41,676 nt of DNA from NCBI GenBank assembly GCA_035606175.1, contig DATNFW010000063.1, positions 1 to 41,676 of the forward strand, read 5' to 3'. Below the pieces are notes generated by a model, which saw only the letters and a list, made by a program, of their open reading frames with translations, had not been told where the DNA came from and ran no database searches. Position 1 is the stretch's first letter, and each line of letters begins with the position of its first letter. Origin of the DNA: JASHUC01 sp035606175 (GTDB lineage Bacteria > Pseudomonadota > Gammaproteobacteria > Steroidobacterales > Steroidobacteraceae). The translations under genes and the position numbers were made by a program. Positions 33,754 through 41,676 of the stretch are shown piece by piece.

Positions 33754-33924
33754 GCGGCGCACTCGAGCCGCACGATCGAGGTCGGCCTTCACCGGCGCAT
33801 CCCGATCGGCGCGGGCGCGACCGCATCACCTTGCGATCGACGCTGCTCCGGAGCGGCCGGCGAGCCGGCACATTCGAGGGCGATTTCGTGGCGCTGCCGA
33901 ATGGCTGAGCCTATTTACAGAAGT

Positions 33925-33959
33925 GTCAAACAGTGGAGAATGGCGGGCGAGTCAAACAG
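33925..33959 (+). repeat. 9-bp direct repeat GTCAAACAG before the tailed VOC gene
   Basis: Copies at 33925-33933 and 33951-33959, 26 bp apart, in the 274-bp gap before the next gene. It may be an operator pair; no known regulator matched. Nothing else in the gap is supported. Confidence 0.35.
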
Positions 33960-34027
33960 CTCACGGGCGGGTCTGCGGCCGCGTGCAAGCGGGCGTAGCA
34001 GCGCGTTTCTGATCGGGGAGAAAGAAG

Positions 34028-35425
34028 ATGGCGAGCGCCGACGTTCAGGGAAATTTTCTGTGGCATGAGCTCGTGACCACGGATCCGGCCGCCGCGGGTG
34101 CCTTCTACGGGAAGGTGCTCGGATGGACACCCCAGGCCTGGGACAAGGATCCCCACTACACCGTTTTGCTGACGCCGAAGGGACCGGTCGGCGGCATGAT
34201 GAAGCCGGGCGCGGACTCGCAGGGCACGGGCTCCTCCGCTCAGTGGATCGCGTATGTCGGCTCGGCCAACATCGAGGAGACCACGGCCTCTGCCAAGCGG
34301 CTCGGGGGCCGTGTTCTGAAGGGAGCGACGGACATCCCCGGCGGCGGGAGATACGCGCTGCTCGCCGATCCGCAGGGCGCGGTTTTCGGGATTCACACGC
34401 CGCCTGCGACCGGCGCATCGGGCCATGCCGGCGATGCCTTCACGTGGCACGAGCTGGCAACGAGCGATCATGCGGACGCGCTGCGCTTCTACCGAGAGCT
34501 CTTCGGCTGGGAGCAGCTCGCCGTGCACGACATGGGCGGCTCGGTGGGGCCTTATGTCATCTTCGGCCGCGGCGGCCAGCAGCTCGGCGGCATCTTCACT
34601 CGAACGGGCGGCTCGGGACCCCACTGGCTCCCGTACGTGCGCGTGTCGAGCGCCTCGAGAGCGGCCGACTCGGCGAAGGCGGCCGGAGGACGGGTGATCA
34701 ACGGTCCGCATCAGGTGCCCGGCGGCAGCTGGATCGCTCAGCTGGCCGACCCGCACGGCGCGGCTATCGCCGTCAATCAGCCGCAAGCAGCCGGGGAGAG
34801 CGCGCAGCCACCCAAATCGCCCGCCAAGCCGACTGCGCCTCCGGCTGCGCCGGCAAGACCCGCTACTTCCGCGCCGTCGGGCGCGGCTGGCTCCGCGGCG
34901 ACGACCGCACGGCCTGGGGTGTCTTCGCCGAGCACCGCTGCGCCGGAGCGCAGGCCTGCACCGGCTGCGGCACCCGCGGCCTCGGCATCGCACGCCGCGG
35001 CGGTGCCCCCGGCCGCGCGGCCGGCGGCGACTGCTGCGCATTCGGCTCCCAAGGCCGCCGCGCCGGAAAAGCCTGCGGTATCGGCGACGCCTGCCGCATC
35101 GGGTCGCGGAGCGTCCGCGAGCACCCGCGGCACGGCCGCGCGCAAGACCACGCCCCGCAAGTCGGCAGCGCGGAGCACCGCGCGGGCCGGGACGGCCCGG
35201 AAAAAGAAGGCAGCTCGCCCGGCTCGCGGCCGGGCGAAAACGGCAAGTGCAGCTAAGAAGCGCTCCGCCAAGAAAGGATCGGCTGCTCGCTCGCGCCGCG
35301 GAGCCGCCGCGCGTTCCAGCAGGCCCTCGGCCGGGGCACGGTCGGCAGGGAGACGCGCCGGCGCCGGCGCGCGCAAGACTGCACGCGGCGGCAAGCGCGC
35401 GCCCAGGCGATCCGGACGGCGCTGA
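34028..35425 (+). CDS. Double-VOC protein with long Ala/Pro then Lys/Arg-rich tail
   Basis: 465 residues. Two VOC modules of the kind seen in bacterial hydroxylase-like glyoxalase-fold proteins: about 8-125 (FLWHELVTTDPAAAGAFYGK ... PQGAVFGIH) and about 137-252 (FTWHELATSDHADALRFYRE ... DPHGAAIAVN). From about 256 to the end the protein is low complexity: first Ala/Pro/Ser-rich (to about 360), then a basic Ala/Lys/Arg/Ser run (KTTPRKSAARSTARAG-like, KKKAARPARGRAK, RRSGRR end) as in H1 or AlgP. The basic part should be disordered and bind nucleic acid or another polyanion. GGGGAG precedes the ATG. Substrate unknown. Confidence 0.88.
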   Translation: MASADVQGNFLWHELVTTDPAAAGAFYGKVLGWTPQAWDKDPHYTVLLTPKGPVGGMMKPGADSQGTGSSAQWIAYVGSANIEETTASAKRLGGRVLKGATDIPGGGRYALLADPQGAVFGIHTPPATGASGHAGDAFTWHELATSDHADALRFYRELFGWEQLAVHDMGGSVGPYVIFGRGGQQLGGIFTRTGGSGPHWLPYVRVSSASRAADSAKAAGGRVINGPHQVPGGSWIAQLADPHGAAIAVNQPQAAGESAQPPKSPAKPTAPPAAPARPATSAPSGAAGSAATTARPGVSSPSTAAPERRPAPAAAPAASASHAAAVPPAARPAATAAHSAPKAAAPEKPAVSATPAASGRGASASTRGTAARKTTPRKSAARSTARAGTARKKKAARPARGRAKTASAAKKRSAKKGSAARSRRGAAARSSRPSAGARSAGRRAGAGARKTARGGKRAPRRSGRR

Positions 35426-35440
35426 GAGGCGCGGGCGCCG

Positions 35441-35704
35441 CTACTGCGCGGACTGCTCGGCCTGCTCGCGCTGCTGCGCGGCCGCGCGCATGGCGTCCTG
35501 CACCTGCTGCTTCACCTGATCCTCGGTGGCCTTCGCCTGCGCGGCTTGCTGCGCTTCGGAGACTCCGCCGGCGGCCGTGGTAGCAGCCGTTCCGGCGAGT
35601 CCGCAGCCGGCGCTCGCGAGAGCGCCCGCCGCCGCGAATCCGGCGGCGGCCGAGAGGACCAGTCGGGCGGCCGGGTGGCGCCGGCGTGCGATATCGGAAC
35701 TCAT
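35441..35704 (-). CDS. Small exported Ala/Gln-rich protein
   Basis: 87 residues, unrecognised. A basic start (MSSDIARRRHPAARL) and hydrophobic stretch (about 14-33) end at SAGC with Cys34; the residue at -3 is Ser, so the lipobox is atypical and ordinary secretion or membrane anchoring is possible. The rest is a Gln/Ala-rich helix (VSEAQQAAQAKATEDQVKQQ and on) resembling small lipoproteins of coiled-coil type. The ATG at 35704 is the best start; the frame is open further upstream through the antisense of the hydrolase gene. Converges with the tailed VOC gene. Confidence 0.6.
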   Translation of the reverse strand: MSSDIARRRHPAARLVLSAAAGFAAAGALASAGCGLAGTAATTAAGGVSEAQQAAQAKATEDQVKQQVQDAMRAAAQQREQAEQSAQ

Positions 35705-35802
35705 GCGTCGAACTCGATAGAATTTGCGACGCGCTGCAATATGCTCGCGGTCAGGGACCCGGTCAAATAGGGGTCCCGCCGAGCCGCCCGTGAGAGGGCC
35801 CG

Positions 35803-36642
35803 ATGGCCAAGGGAACGATAAAGAGCCGATCCGTCCAGACCGAGCCGCGGTTGCGCCGCGGCTATTTCGAGTGCCGCTTCGGCCAGCTCCACGTGCACAA
35901 CGCCATTCCACCCGGCGGTGGGTTCGACGAGGGGACGCCGCTCATCGCGCTGCACCAGAGCCCGCAGTCCGGATCGACGTTCGAGCGCTTCCTGCCGCTC
36001 GTGGGACGCGACCGGTCGGTATATGCCCCCGATCTGCCGGGCTTCGGCTCGTCCGATCCGCCGCCCGAGCGTCCCTCGGTGTCGGATTACGCGGCCGCCA
36101 TCGGGGACTTCTGCGATTCGATGCGCTTCCGGCAAGTGGACGTGCTCGGCTATGGGAGCGGTGCGCTCATCGCGATCGAGCTCGCACTCACTCGAGTGAG
36201 CAGCGTGCACCGCGTCGTATGCGTGGGTCTCCCGCTCGCATCCGAGTCGGAGCGGGAGACATTCCGCCGGGCGCCCTGGCCGGTTCAGCCGACCGACGAT
36301 GGAGGCTATCTCGCGGCCGAGTGGGAGCGGACGCGGGCCGCAGGGCGGGGGCAGCAGATCGAGACGCTTGCGCGCAGCTTTGCGGAGAAGATCCACAATG
36401 GGCCGCGGGCCTGGTGGGGTCTGCAGGCTGCGCTCGAATATCCGGCACGCGACCGGCTTGGCCGCGTGACCCAGCCGATCCTCATCGTCCGTCCTCGGGA
36501 CGAATGGTGGGACGCCACGCTGCGCGCCCGCGAGCTGCTGCCCCGAGCCCGTATCCTCGATCTTCCCGACGTGAGCGCGGAGGCATTCGAGGCTGCGCCG
36601 GAGAGGCTGGCTTCGGTGCTGCGCGAGTTCCTGAGGTCCTGA
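35803..36642 (+). CDS. Alpha/beta-hydrolase-fold protein lacking the usual Ser and His
   Basis: 279 residues with the overall layout of an alpha/beta hydrolase: oxyanion region LIALHQSPQSG, YAPDLPGFGSSD, the nucleophile elbow and a C-terminal WDATLRARELLPRARILDLPD. At the elbow the sequence is LGYGSGALIA, aligning Gly118 where LGHSxGG has Ser; and the region that should hold the catalytic His (LPGAGH... in relatives) reads LPDVSAEAFEAAPE with none. The Asp-like position (RPRDEWWD) remains. It is probably not a classic hydrolase, unless Ser119 acts in a shifted elbow. It shares an operon with the FHA gene (2-nt gap) and could serve as a binding protein. Confidence 0.85.
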   Translation: MAKGTIKSRSVQTEPRLRRGYFECRFGQLHVHNAIPPGGGFDEGTPLIALHQSPQSGSTFERFLPLVGRDRSVYAPDLPGFGSSDPPPERPSVSDYAAAIGDFCDSMRFRQVDVLGYGSGALIAIELALTRVSSVHRVVCVGLPLASESERETFRRAPWPVQPTDDGGYLAAEWERTRAAGRGQQIETLARSFAEKIHNGPRAWWGLQAALEYPARDRLGRVTQPILIVRPRDEWWDATLRARELLPRARILDLPDVSAEAFEAAPERLASVLREFLRS

Positions 36643-36644
36643 GC

Positions 36645-38207
36645 ATGGAACACGAGAGCGCAACGGTCGATGTGGCGAGCATGCCGGATCTCGAGGCGAC
36701 CGCCGAGCTCCCGGCGCTCGATGCGGGTACTTATGCGGCCGCGCACCCGGAGTTCAGCGCCACCGATACCTGGGTCTCGCCCTCGCCGCCCGCGCTGCGC
36801 GCATTGCCGGACGAGGGCTCCTCCCTTCGGCAGCACCGCCGTCTCGAGGACGATTTGCGGACGCTCGCGGAGAATCTGCGCGAGCTGGAGGACCGTCTCA
36901 CCCACAAGGGCGAGCGTCTCGCGGAGATCGAGCGCGAGCTCGAGGAGGTGCGCGAAGCGCGAGCCGCCGCGGAACTGCGCGCCGAGGAATCGAGCCGCGA
37001 GTTGACGGATGCCCGGCTCGCCCTGGCGGTCGCGCGCGCACAAAGCGAGGAGCTCACCCAGCGCCTCGCGGCGCGCGAGGCGGAGACGCGCGCAGTCCGC
37101 GAACGCGACCGTTCGCTCGATGCGAGCCTCGCAGCGCGCGATCGCGCGCTCGAGCGCGCCGAGCGGCAGCTCGCGGAGGTGCGATCGCAAGGAGCCGCGC
37201 AGCTCGAAGCACTGCACCGGCGCGAGGGACGGCGCGGCGTGATCGAGACGATATTCCGCGCCCTCGATGGCGAGGTGGGCCGGCGCGACTCCCAGCTGGA
37301 CCGGTTGCGAGGCGAGCTTGCCGCCCAGCGCGCGCGTGCCGAGTCACTCGCGGGGGAGCTTGCCGCAGCCCGCGGACAGATTGAAGCGTCGAGCTCCGAG
37401 GCGCGCGCGCGCGCCGAGGCCGGCGACCGGGCACTCAATGCCGCCGAGGAGCGCACGCGCGAGCTCGAGGCATCACGCGCGGAGCAGCATAGCCGGATCG
37501 AGGCGCTCGAAGCGCAGCTCGCCTCCGTGCGTGCGGAGCAGGCGAGCGCTCTCGCCGCCGCACGCGCCGAGCATGCAGAGGCCGTGCGTGCCGTGCAGGA
37601 GGAGCTGGTTGCGAGTCGCGAGCGCGTCGCCGGGGCGGAGGCGGACCTGCGCGCCGCCGAGGATACGATTCATCGGCTCGAGAGCGAACGCCGCGCCGAT
37701 CGTGGGCGGATCGATGAGCTCACGCGACTCAACGACGACTGGCGTGCGACGCTCGAGGCGGCGCGTCAATCGCTCGAGGAGCGCGATGCGCTGATTCGTC
37801 GCCTCGAGGCGGAGACAGCGCACAGCACGGCGCTCCTCGACAGTATCCAACACAACGTGCGGTTCCTCGAGACGCAGGCGCCGGGAACGCCGGAACCCGA
37901 GCCTGCGACACGGCTGCTGATCCGCTCGGAAGGCGACGGCGAGGTGGTCCACGTGCTCGGCCGCAAGACCAGCATCGGGCGCACACCCGACAACGACGTG
38001 CAGATCGACACCAAATTCGTGAGCCGCCATCACGCCGTGATCCTCGCCGGCCCGACTCAGTCGATCATCGAGGACCTCAACAGCACGAACGGCGTGCTCG
38101 TGAACGGCCATCGTGTGATGCGCCAGAGCCTGAAGGACGGCGACGCGATCACCGTCGGCAAGACGCAGTTTCGATTCTCGGTGCGGTCGTCCGCTGAACG
38201 GCGCTGA
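36645..38207 (+). CDS. Long coiled-coil protein with C-terminal FHA domain
   Basis: 520 residues. A disordered acidic N-terminus (1-60) with several Thr residues (ATVDVASMPDLEATAEL), then about 350 residues of almost unbroken heptad coiled coil rich in Glu, Arg, Ala and Leu (about 65-410), then an FHA domain (about 422-520) with TSIGRTPDNDVQID, VSRHHAVI and STNGVLVNG, the residues that bind phosphothreonine. No signal peptide or transmembrane helix. The ribosome site GAGGT lies inside the upstream hydrolase gene. FHA proteins usually read Ser/Thr kinase signals; no such kinase is in the window. It may act as a cytoplasmic scaffold. Confidence 0.9.
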   Translation: MEHESATVDVASMPDLEATAELPALDAGTYAAAHPEFSATDTWVSPSPPALRALPDEGSSLRQHRRLEDDLRTLAENLRELEDRLTHKGERLAEIERELEEVREARAAAELRAEESSRELTDARLALAVARAQSEELTQRLAAREAETRAVRERDRSLDASLAARDRALERAERQLAEVRSQGAAQLEALHRREGRRGVIETIFRALDGEVGRRDSQLDRLRGELAAQRARAESLAGELAAARGQIEASSSEARARAEAGDRALNAAEERTRELEASRAEQHSRIEALEAQLASVRAEQASALAAARAEHAEAVRAVQEELVASRERVAGAEADLRAAEDTIHRLESERRADRGRIDELTRLNDDWRATLEAARQSLEERDALIRRLEAETAHSTALLDSIQHNVRFLETQAPGTPEPEPATRLLIRSEGDGEVVHVLGRKTSIGRTPDNDVQIDTKFVSRHHAVILAGPTQSIIEDLNSTNGVLVNGHRVMRQSLKDGDAITVGKTQFRFSVRSSAERR

Positions 38208-38219
38208 GCGGCGGCGTGC

Positions 38220-39032
38220 TCAATGCGGCTCGCCGATCGCGGCCGTCCAGGTCTCCACGTCTTTGCGGCTCATGGTGCCGTCGGACTCCAGACGCGCGTC
38301 GCGATAGCGCCAGCGCCCCACGTCGATGAGGTACTGCTCGCGCGAGAGCAGCGTGCCATGGCACACCCGCTGGGACGGCGGCGGCGGCGCGTTCATCTCG
38401 CGGCGAACACGTTCCCAGAGCTCCTCGCGCACCGCTCGAGGAATCTGCTCGCGCTCGCAGGGATACGCGAAATCGAACAGCACCAGATGGCCGAGCAGCA
38501 CGCGCCAGTGGGCGCCGAAGCGTCCGAGCAGCCGGGTCCAGTCGAGCGCCGCGCCATGCGCGCGGAGCAGATGCAGCACGTCCGCGCCGTCGAAGCGCTC
38601 GCGCTCCATGACGTAGGCCTTGGACCAGATCATCTCCTCCGGAGGACAGAGCCGCACCGGCTGCCCGAACACCTCGGCCGCATGCGCATGCGCGAACCAC
38701 TCGTCATCGACTTCCGCCACGCCGTTGCCGGAGCTGAAGATCACGTCGATGAAGTGCTCGCCGCAGTGCGCCTTGCCGAGCCAGTGCGGATAGGGCAGCT
38801 CCGTGCGGCAGCCCTCGGCAGCGAGCACGGCGAGAATCGTCTCGATGTCGCCGCGCCGGGCAAAGAGGTCGAAATCCTTCGTGTGCCGCTCGATGCCGGT
38901 GTAGTGCCCGAGCGCGTACGCACCGCCGACGAGAAACTGTGCGCCCGCCGCATCGAGCGCAGTGAGCGTGCGCGTATAGAAGGCTCGCGCACGGGGATCG
39001 AGCTCGCCCGGATCGTGTGTCTCTCGAGGCAT
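38220..39032 (-). CDS. Nucleotidyltransferase-fold protein
   Basis: 270 residues. The N-terminal region has the short signature of nucleotidyltransferase-like proteins: FLVGGAYALGHYTG (GG at 36-37) and HTKDFDLF (acidic pair D53/D55), then a third likely acid in HFIDVIFSS. A helical C-terminal half follows (PPEEMIWSKAYVMERERFDGADVLHLLR). Relatives include AbiEii-like toxins and uncharacterised enzymes; no antitoxin partner gene is adjacent, so I do not call it a toxin. ATG 39032 is supported by GGGGAGGA; an ATG 13 codons upstream is less likely. Divergent from the phosphoesterase gene across 53 bp. Confidence 0.78.
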   Translation of the reverse strand: MPRETHDPGELDPRARAFYTRTLTALDAAGAQFLVGGAYALGHYTGIERHTKDFDLFARRGDIETILAVLAAEGCRTELPYPHWLGKAHCGEHFIDVIFSSGNGVAEVDDEWFAHAHAAEVFGQPVRLCPPEEMIWSKAYVMERERFDGADVLHLLRAHGAALDWTRLLGRFGAHWRVLLGHLVLFDFAYPCEREQIPRAVREELWERVRREMNAPPPPSQRVCHGTLLSREQYLIDVGRWRYRDARLESDGTMSRKDVETWTAAIGEPH

Positions 39033-39085
39033 TGCCTGGATCCTCCCCGGGTATAAGGTTTGCTCCGTCACGCCGGAGGACCGCG

Positions 39086-39865
39086 ATGCCCGAGCAGCAA
39101 ACCGTGCGCCTGGCCGCCGTTGGCGACACGCACATCCGCAAGACTTCCCAAGGCGCGCTCAAGGCGGTGCTCGCGCCCGTGAGCGATGCGGCGGACGTCC
39201 TGCTTCTCTGCGGCGATTTGACGGACTACGGTCTGCCCGAGGAGGCGCAGGTTCTCGCAAGGGAGCTGTCCGCGGTCGACATTCCGATCGTCGCCGTGCT
39301 CGGCAACCACGATTACGAAGCCGGTCAGCAGGCGGAGGTGTGCCGAATCCTCGCGGATGCGGGCGTGAAGCTCCTCGACGGCGAGTCGGTCGAGATCGCC
39401 GGGGTGGGATTTGCGGGAGCGAAGGGATTCGCGGGCGGATTCGGTCGCGGCACCCTCGGGGCTTGGGGCGAGCGCGCCATCAAGAACTTCGTGCAGGAAG
39501 CGCTCGATGAGACGCTCAAATTCGAGTCGGCGCTCGCGCGGTTGCGCACGCCGCGCCGCGTGGCGCTGCTGCATTACGCGCCCGTCTGCGCGACCGTGCA
39601 GGGTGAGCCGGCGGAGATCTATCCCTGGCTCGGCACGAGCCGGCTCGAGGAGCCGCTCAACCGCTATCCCGTGGACGTCGTGTTCCACGGTCACGCGCAT
39701 TACGGCTCACCCGAAGGCCGTACGCAGTCGGGTGTGCTCGTGTTCAACGTGGCGCTGCCGCTGCTCAAGAGCCGCTACCCCGAACGCCCGCCAATCAAGC
39801 TGTACGAGCTCGCGCAGGCGGTGCAGACTCAGCCCGACGCTGCGCTCGGACGATTGCCGGTTTGA
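39086..39865 (+). CDS. Calcineurin-type metallophosphoesterase
   Basis: 259 residues, cytoplasmic. All five metal motifs are present: GDTH (D14, H16), GDLTDYG (D44), GNHDYE (N74, H75), the histidine of LLHYAP and HGHAHYG near the C-terminus. The insert between GNHD and LLHYAP is about 105 residues with AGAKGFAGGFGRG. The substrate class (cyclic nucleotides, phosphodiesters, proteins) cannot be told. GGAGGA precedes the ATG by 5 nt. ilvA starts 12 nt downstream, so the two genes probably share a transcript. Confidence 0.9.
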   Translation: MPEQQTVRLAAVGDTHIRKTSQGALKAVLAPVSDAADVLLLCGDLTDYGLPEEAQVLARELSAVDIPIVAVLGNHDYEAGQQAEVCRILADAGVKLLDGESVEIAGVGFAGAKGFAGGFGRGTLGAWGERAIKNFVQEALDETLKFESALARLRTPRRVALLHYAPVCATVQGEPAEIYPWLGTSRLEEPLNRYPVDVVFHGHAHYGSPEGRTQSGVLVFNVALPLLKSRYPERPPIKLYELAQAVQTQPDAALGRLPV

Positions 39866-39877
39866 TATGCTGCGGGA

Positions 39878-41395
39878 GTGGCCAGTCCCTATATCGAACG
39901 CATTCTCAAGGCGCGCGTTTACGACGTAGCGATCGAATCGCCGCTCGATCCGGCGCCACGGCTCTCGCAGCGGCTCGGCGCGCGCGTTCTGCTCAAGCGC
40001 GAGGACCTGCAGCCGATCTTCTCGTTCAAGCTGCGCGGCGCCTACAACAAGATCGCGCATCTCTCGGAGGCAGTCGCGCGCCGCGGCGTGATCTGCGCGT
40101 CGGCCGGCAATCACGCGCAGGGCGTCGCGCTCGCCGCTCGCCGACGCGGCGTGCCCGCGATGATCGTCATGCCGCAGACGACCCCGCAGATCAAAGTTCA
40201 GGCGGTCATCGATCTCGGCAGCGAGGCGGTTTTGCACGGCGACGACTACGATGCGGCGTACGAGCGCGCAGCGCAGTTGGGCCGTGAGCGAAATCTCGCG
40301 TTCGTGCATCCCTTCGACGACCCCGACGTGATCGCCGGGCAGGGCACGATCGGCATGGAGATCGCGCGCCAGAGCGGCGGGGAGCTCGATGCCATATTCG
40401 TTCCGGTCGGTGGCGGAGGGCTCGTTGCCGGCATCTCGGTCTTCATCAAGTATCTCTACCCTCGGGTGCGCGTCATCGGTGTCGAGCCCGAGGACGCCTC
40501 GGCGATGTACCAGTCGCTGCAGGCCGGGCGACGCGTGATCCTGGAGCGCGTCGGCATATTCGCGGACGGCGTCGCCGTCAGGCGCGTCGGCGAGGAGACG
40601 TTCGCGATCGCGCGCGAGTGCGTCGACGAGATCATTCTCGTCAGCACGGACGAGATCTGCGGGGCGATTCAAGACGTGTTCGAGGACACTCGCTCCATCG
40701 TCGAGCCTGCCGGGGCGCTCGCCGTGGCGGGCATTCGCAAATTCGTAGCGCGCGACGGAGGGCGGGATCGTCGGCTCGTCGCGGTGAACAGCGGGGCGAA
40801 CATCAACTTCGACCGCTTGCGGCACGTCGCGGAGCGCGCGGACCTCGGCGGCGGCCGTGAGGCGCTGCTCGCGGTGGAGATTCCCGAGCAGCCGGGGAGC
40901 TTCCTCAAATTCTCTCAGGCGCTCGGCCGGCGCAGCGTCACGGAATTCAACTATCGCTATGAGAGTCCTGCGCGCGCGCAGATCTTCGTCGCGTTCGCGC
41001 TGACACAGGGGCGCGCGGAAAGGGAGGAGGTCGTGCGCGAGCTGCGGGAGAGCGGCTACGGCGTGCACGACATGACCGACAACGAAGTCGCGAAGCTGCA
41101 CGTGCGCTACATGGTCGGCGGCCACACGCGCGGGATTGCCGACGAGGTGCTCTACCGCTTCGAGTTCCCGGAGCGTCCCGGCGCGCTGCTCGATTTTCTC
41201 GAGGCCGTGGGGGCGCGCTGGAACGTCACGCTATTTCACTATCGCAATCACGGCTCCGATTACGGGCGTGTGCTCGCGGGCATCCAGGTGCCGGGCGCCG
41301 AGCGTGCGGCGTTCCTCGAGCATCTCAATGCGCTGCACTTCGCGTACAGCGAAGAGACCGGCAATCCCGCCTATCGAATGTTCCTCGGCCCTTGA
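39878..41395 (+). CDS. ilvA: Threonine ammonia-lyase, biosynthetic
   Basis: 505 residues, near the 514 of E. coli IlvA. A PLP enzyme turning threonine to 2-oxobutyrate, first step to isoleucine. PLP lysine Lys51 in FSFKLRGAYNK; SAGNHAQGVALAA; the phosphate loop PVGGGGLVAGI; and SGAN near the end of the catalytic domain (to about 325). Two ACT-like regulatory domains follow: AVEIPEQPGSFLKFSQALG and RFEFPERPGALLDFLEAVG. That is the full allosteric form inhibited by isoleucine. GTG start; the preceding GGGAG sits close to it. Its 3' end overlaps a minus-strand ORF by 25 bp. Confidence 0.96.
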   Translation: MASPYIERILKARVYDVAIESPLDPAPRLSQRLGARVLLKREDLQPIFSFKLRGAYNKIAHLSEAVARRGVICASAGNHAQGVALAARRRGVPAMIVMPQTTPQIKVQAVIDLGSEAVLHGDDYDAAYERAAQLGRERNLAFVHPFDDPDVIAGQGTIGMEIARQSGGELDAIFVPVGGGGLVAGISVFIKYLYPRVRVIGVEPEDASAMYQSLQAGRRVILERVGIFADGVAVRRVGEETFAIARECVDEIILVSTDEICGAIQDVFEDTRSIVEPAGALAVAGIRKFVARDGGRDRRLVAVNSGANINFDRLRHVAERADLGGGREALLAVEIPEQPGSFLKFSQALGRRSVTEFNYRYESPARAQIFVAFALTQGRAEREEVVRELRESGYGVHDMTDNEVAKLHVRYMVGGHTRGIADEVLYRFEFPERPGALLDFLEAVGARWNVTLFHYRNHGSDYGRVLAGIQVPGAERAAFLEHLNALHFAYSEETGNPAYRMFLGP

Positions 41396-41676
41396 GCCTG
41401 GGGCGCGGGATTCGGCCGCATGCTCGCGGGTGTTGCCGCGATCATTGCGGCCACGGCGCTCGCGAGCTGCCGGTGGGTCAGCGGCAGCATCGAATCGCGA
41501 TGCGACTGCGCCGCTTCGCTCATCGCGCTCGCGGCCACGCGCGCCTTCGCAATGAGCGGCTCGAGCGTCGATTTGAGCTCCGAGGGCTGGCTCCCGATGC
41601 CTTGCTCGAACTCGATCAGCCGGGCCTCGAACTCATTGGCCTCGCGCGGCAGCTGAGCGTAATCACGGGATGCGAT
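41371..41676 (-). CDS. C-terminal part of a helical protein of unknown function
   Basis: Partial; the 5' end lies beyond the right edge. 101 codons read on the minus strand with mostly G/C third positions, as in neighbouring genes. Contains helical stretches EANEFEARLIEFEQG, LKSTLEPLIAKARVAASAMS and LASAVAAMIAA, then a Pro/Gln tail (PNPAPQAQGPRNIR). The stop overlaps the end of ilvA by 25 bp. Not recognised; the opposite strand also has an open frame here, so the call rests on codon pattern. Confidence 0.5.
   Translation of the reverse strand: MASRDYAQLPREANEFEARLIEFEQGIGSQPSELKSTLEPLIAKARVAASAMSEAAQSHRDSMLPLTHRQLASAVAAMIAATPASMRPNPAPQAQGPRNIR

Noticed and set aside
35724..36644. N-terminal extension of the FHA protein giving 827 residues
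   Set aside because: That part reads the hydrolase gene out of frame; the ATG at 36645 has GAGGT and starts the natural protein.
38220..39032. AbiEii-type toxin of a toxin-antitoxin pair
   Set aside because: Only the general nucleotidyltransferase signature is seen and no antitoxin gene lies next to it; the neighbour is a metallophosphoesterase on the other strand.

Overview
This is a GC-rich (roughly two thirds G+C by eye), densely coding bacterial chromosome segment. The genes include a type 1 gshA, a glnK under an apparent sigma-54 promoter, FadI-type thiolase, ferrochelatase, ilvA with two ACT-like domains, a split transhydrogenase (pntAA/pntAB/pntB), tandem CRP-type sites and an S46-peptidase remnant. 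Together they suggest a gammaproteobacterium of the Nevskiales/Steroidobacter/Xanthomonadales kind; this placement is inference only. I see no rRNA, tRNA, CRISPR array or insertion sequence.

Layout. 1-3180 (minus): three-gene proton-translocating transhydrogenase operon followed by an exported cyclophilin cut by the window edge. 3314-4878 (plus): an HNH nuclease translationally coupled to a 5'-3' exonuclease. 4982-10641 (minus): the most unusual region. It holds a lipoprotein TPR-CHAT protease, a tiny exported peptide made of three identical 11-residue repeats, an ECF sigma factor and its zinc-finger membrane anti-sigma factor. 10849-15285: acetyl-CoA synthetase with a histone-H1-like tail, a GH13 alpha-glucosidase and a small protein of unknown function. 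15323-22345 (minus): a run of thiolase, diguanylate cyclase, dienelactone hydrolase, succinate-semialdehyde dehydrogenase, ferrochelatase and a VOC protein, ending in an S46-peptidase fossil. 22648-26199 (plus): glycosyltransferase, gshA, glnK with NtrC/sigma-54 control and a thioredoxin-fold ferredoxin. 26239-31359: a GAF-GGDEF-EAL protein, quinone reductase, hybrid histidine kinase and ilvH. 31453-41395: ilvB, glyoxalase I, a double-VOC protein with a long basic tail, a small exported protein, a hydrolase-fold protein lacking its catalytic serine, a coiled-coil FHA protein, a nucleotidyltransferase-like protein, a metallophosphoesterase and ilvA. A helical protein of unknown function is cut by the right edge.

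Most of the window is ordinary core metabolism: redox (pnt, gshA, glyoxalases), branched-chain amino acids (ilvA, ilvB, ilvH), acyl-CoA and acetate, and c-di-GMP signalling. The candidate new system is the sigma/anti-sigma/CHAT/peptide locus. The CHAT protein carries the His and Cys expected of an active caspase-like protease, and a lipobox that would place it outside the cytoplasm. The peptide is exported, its three repeats differ only at synonymous sites, and its Shine-Dalgarno lies in the arm of a 14-bp hairpin. An 18-bp exact match to the repeat recurs downstream of glnK. TPR-CHAT proteases are already tied to ECF sigma control in type III-E CRISPR (Csx29 cleaves Csx30, which restrains a sigma factor). 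A CRISPR-independent, cell-envelope version is a reasonable hypothesis here.
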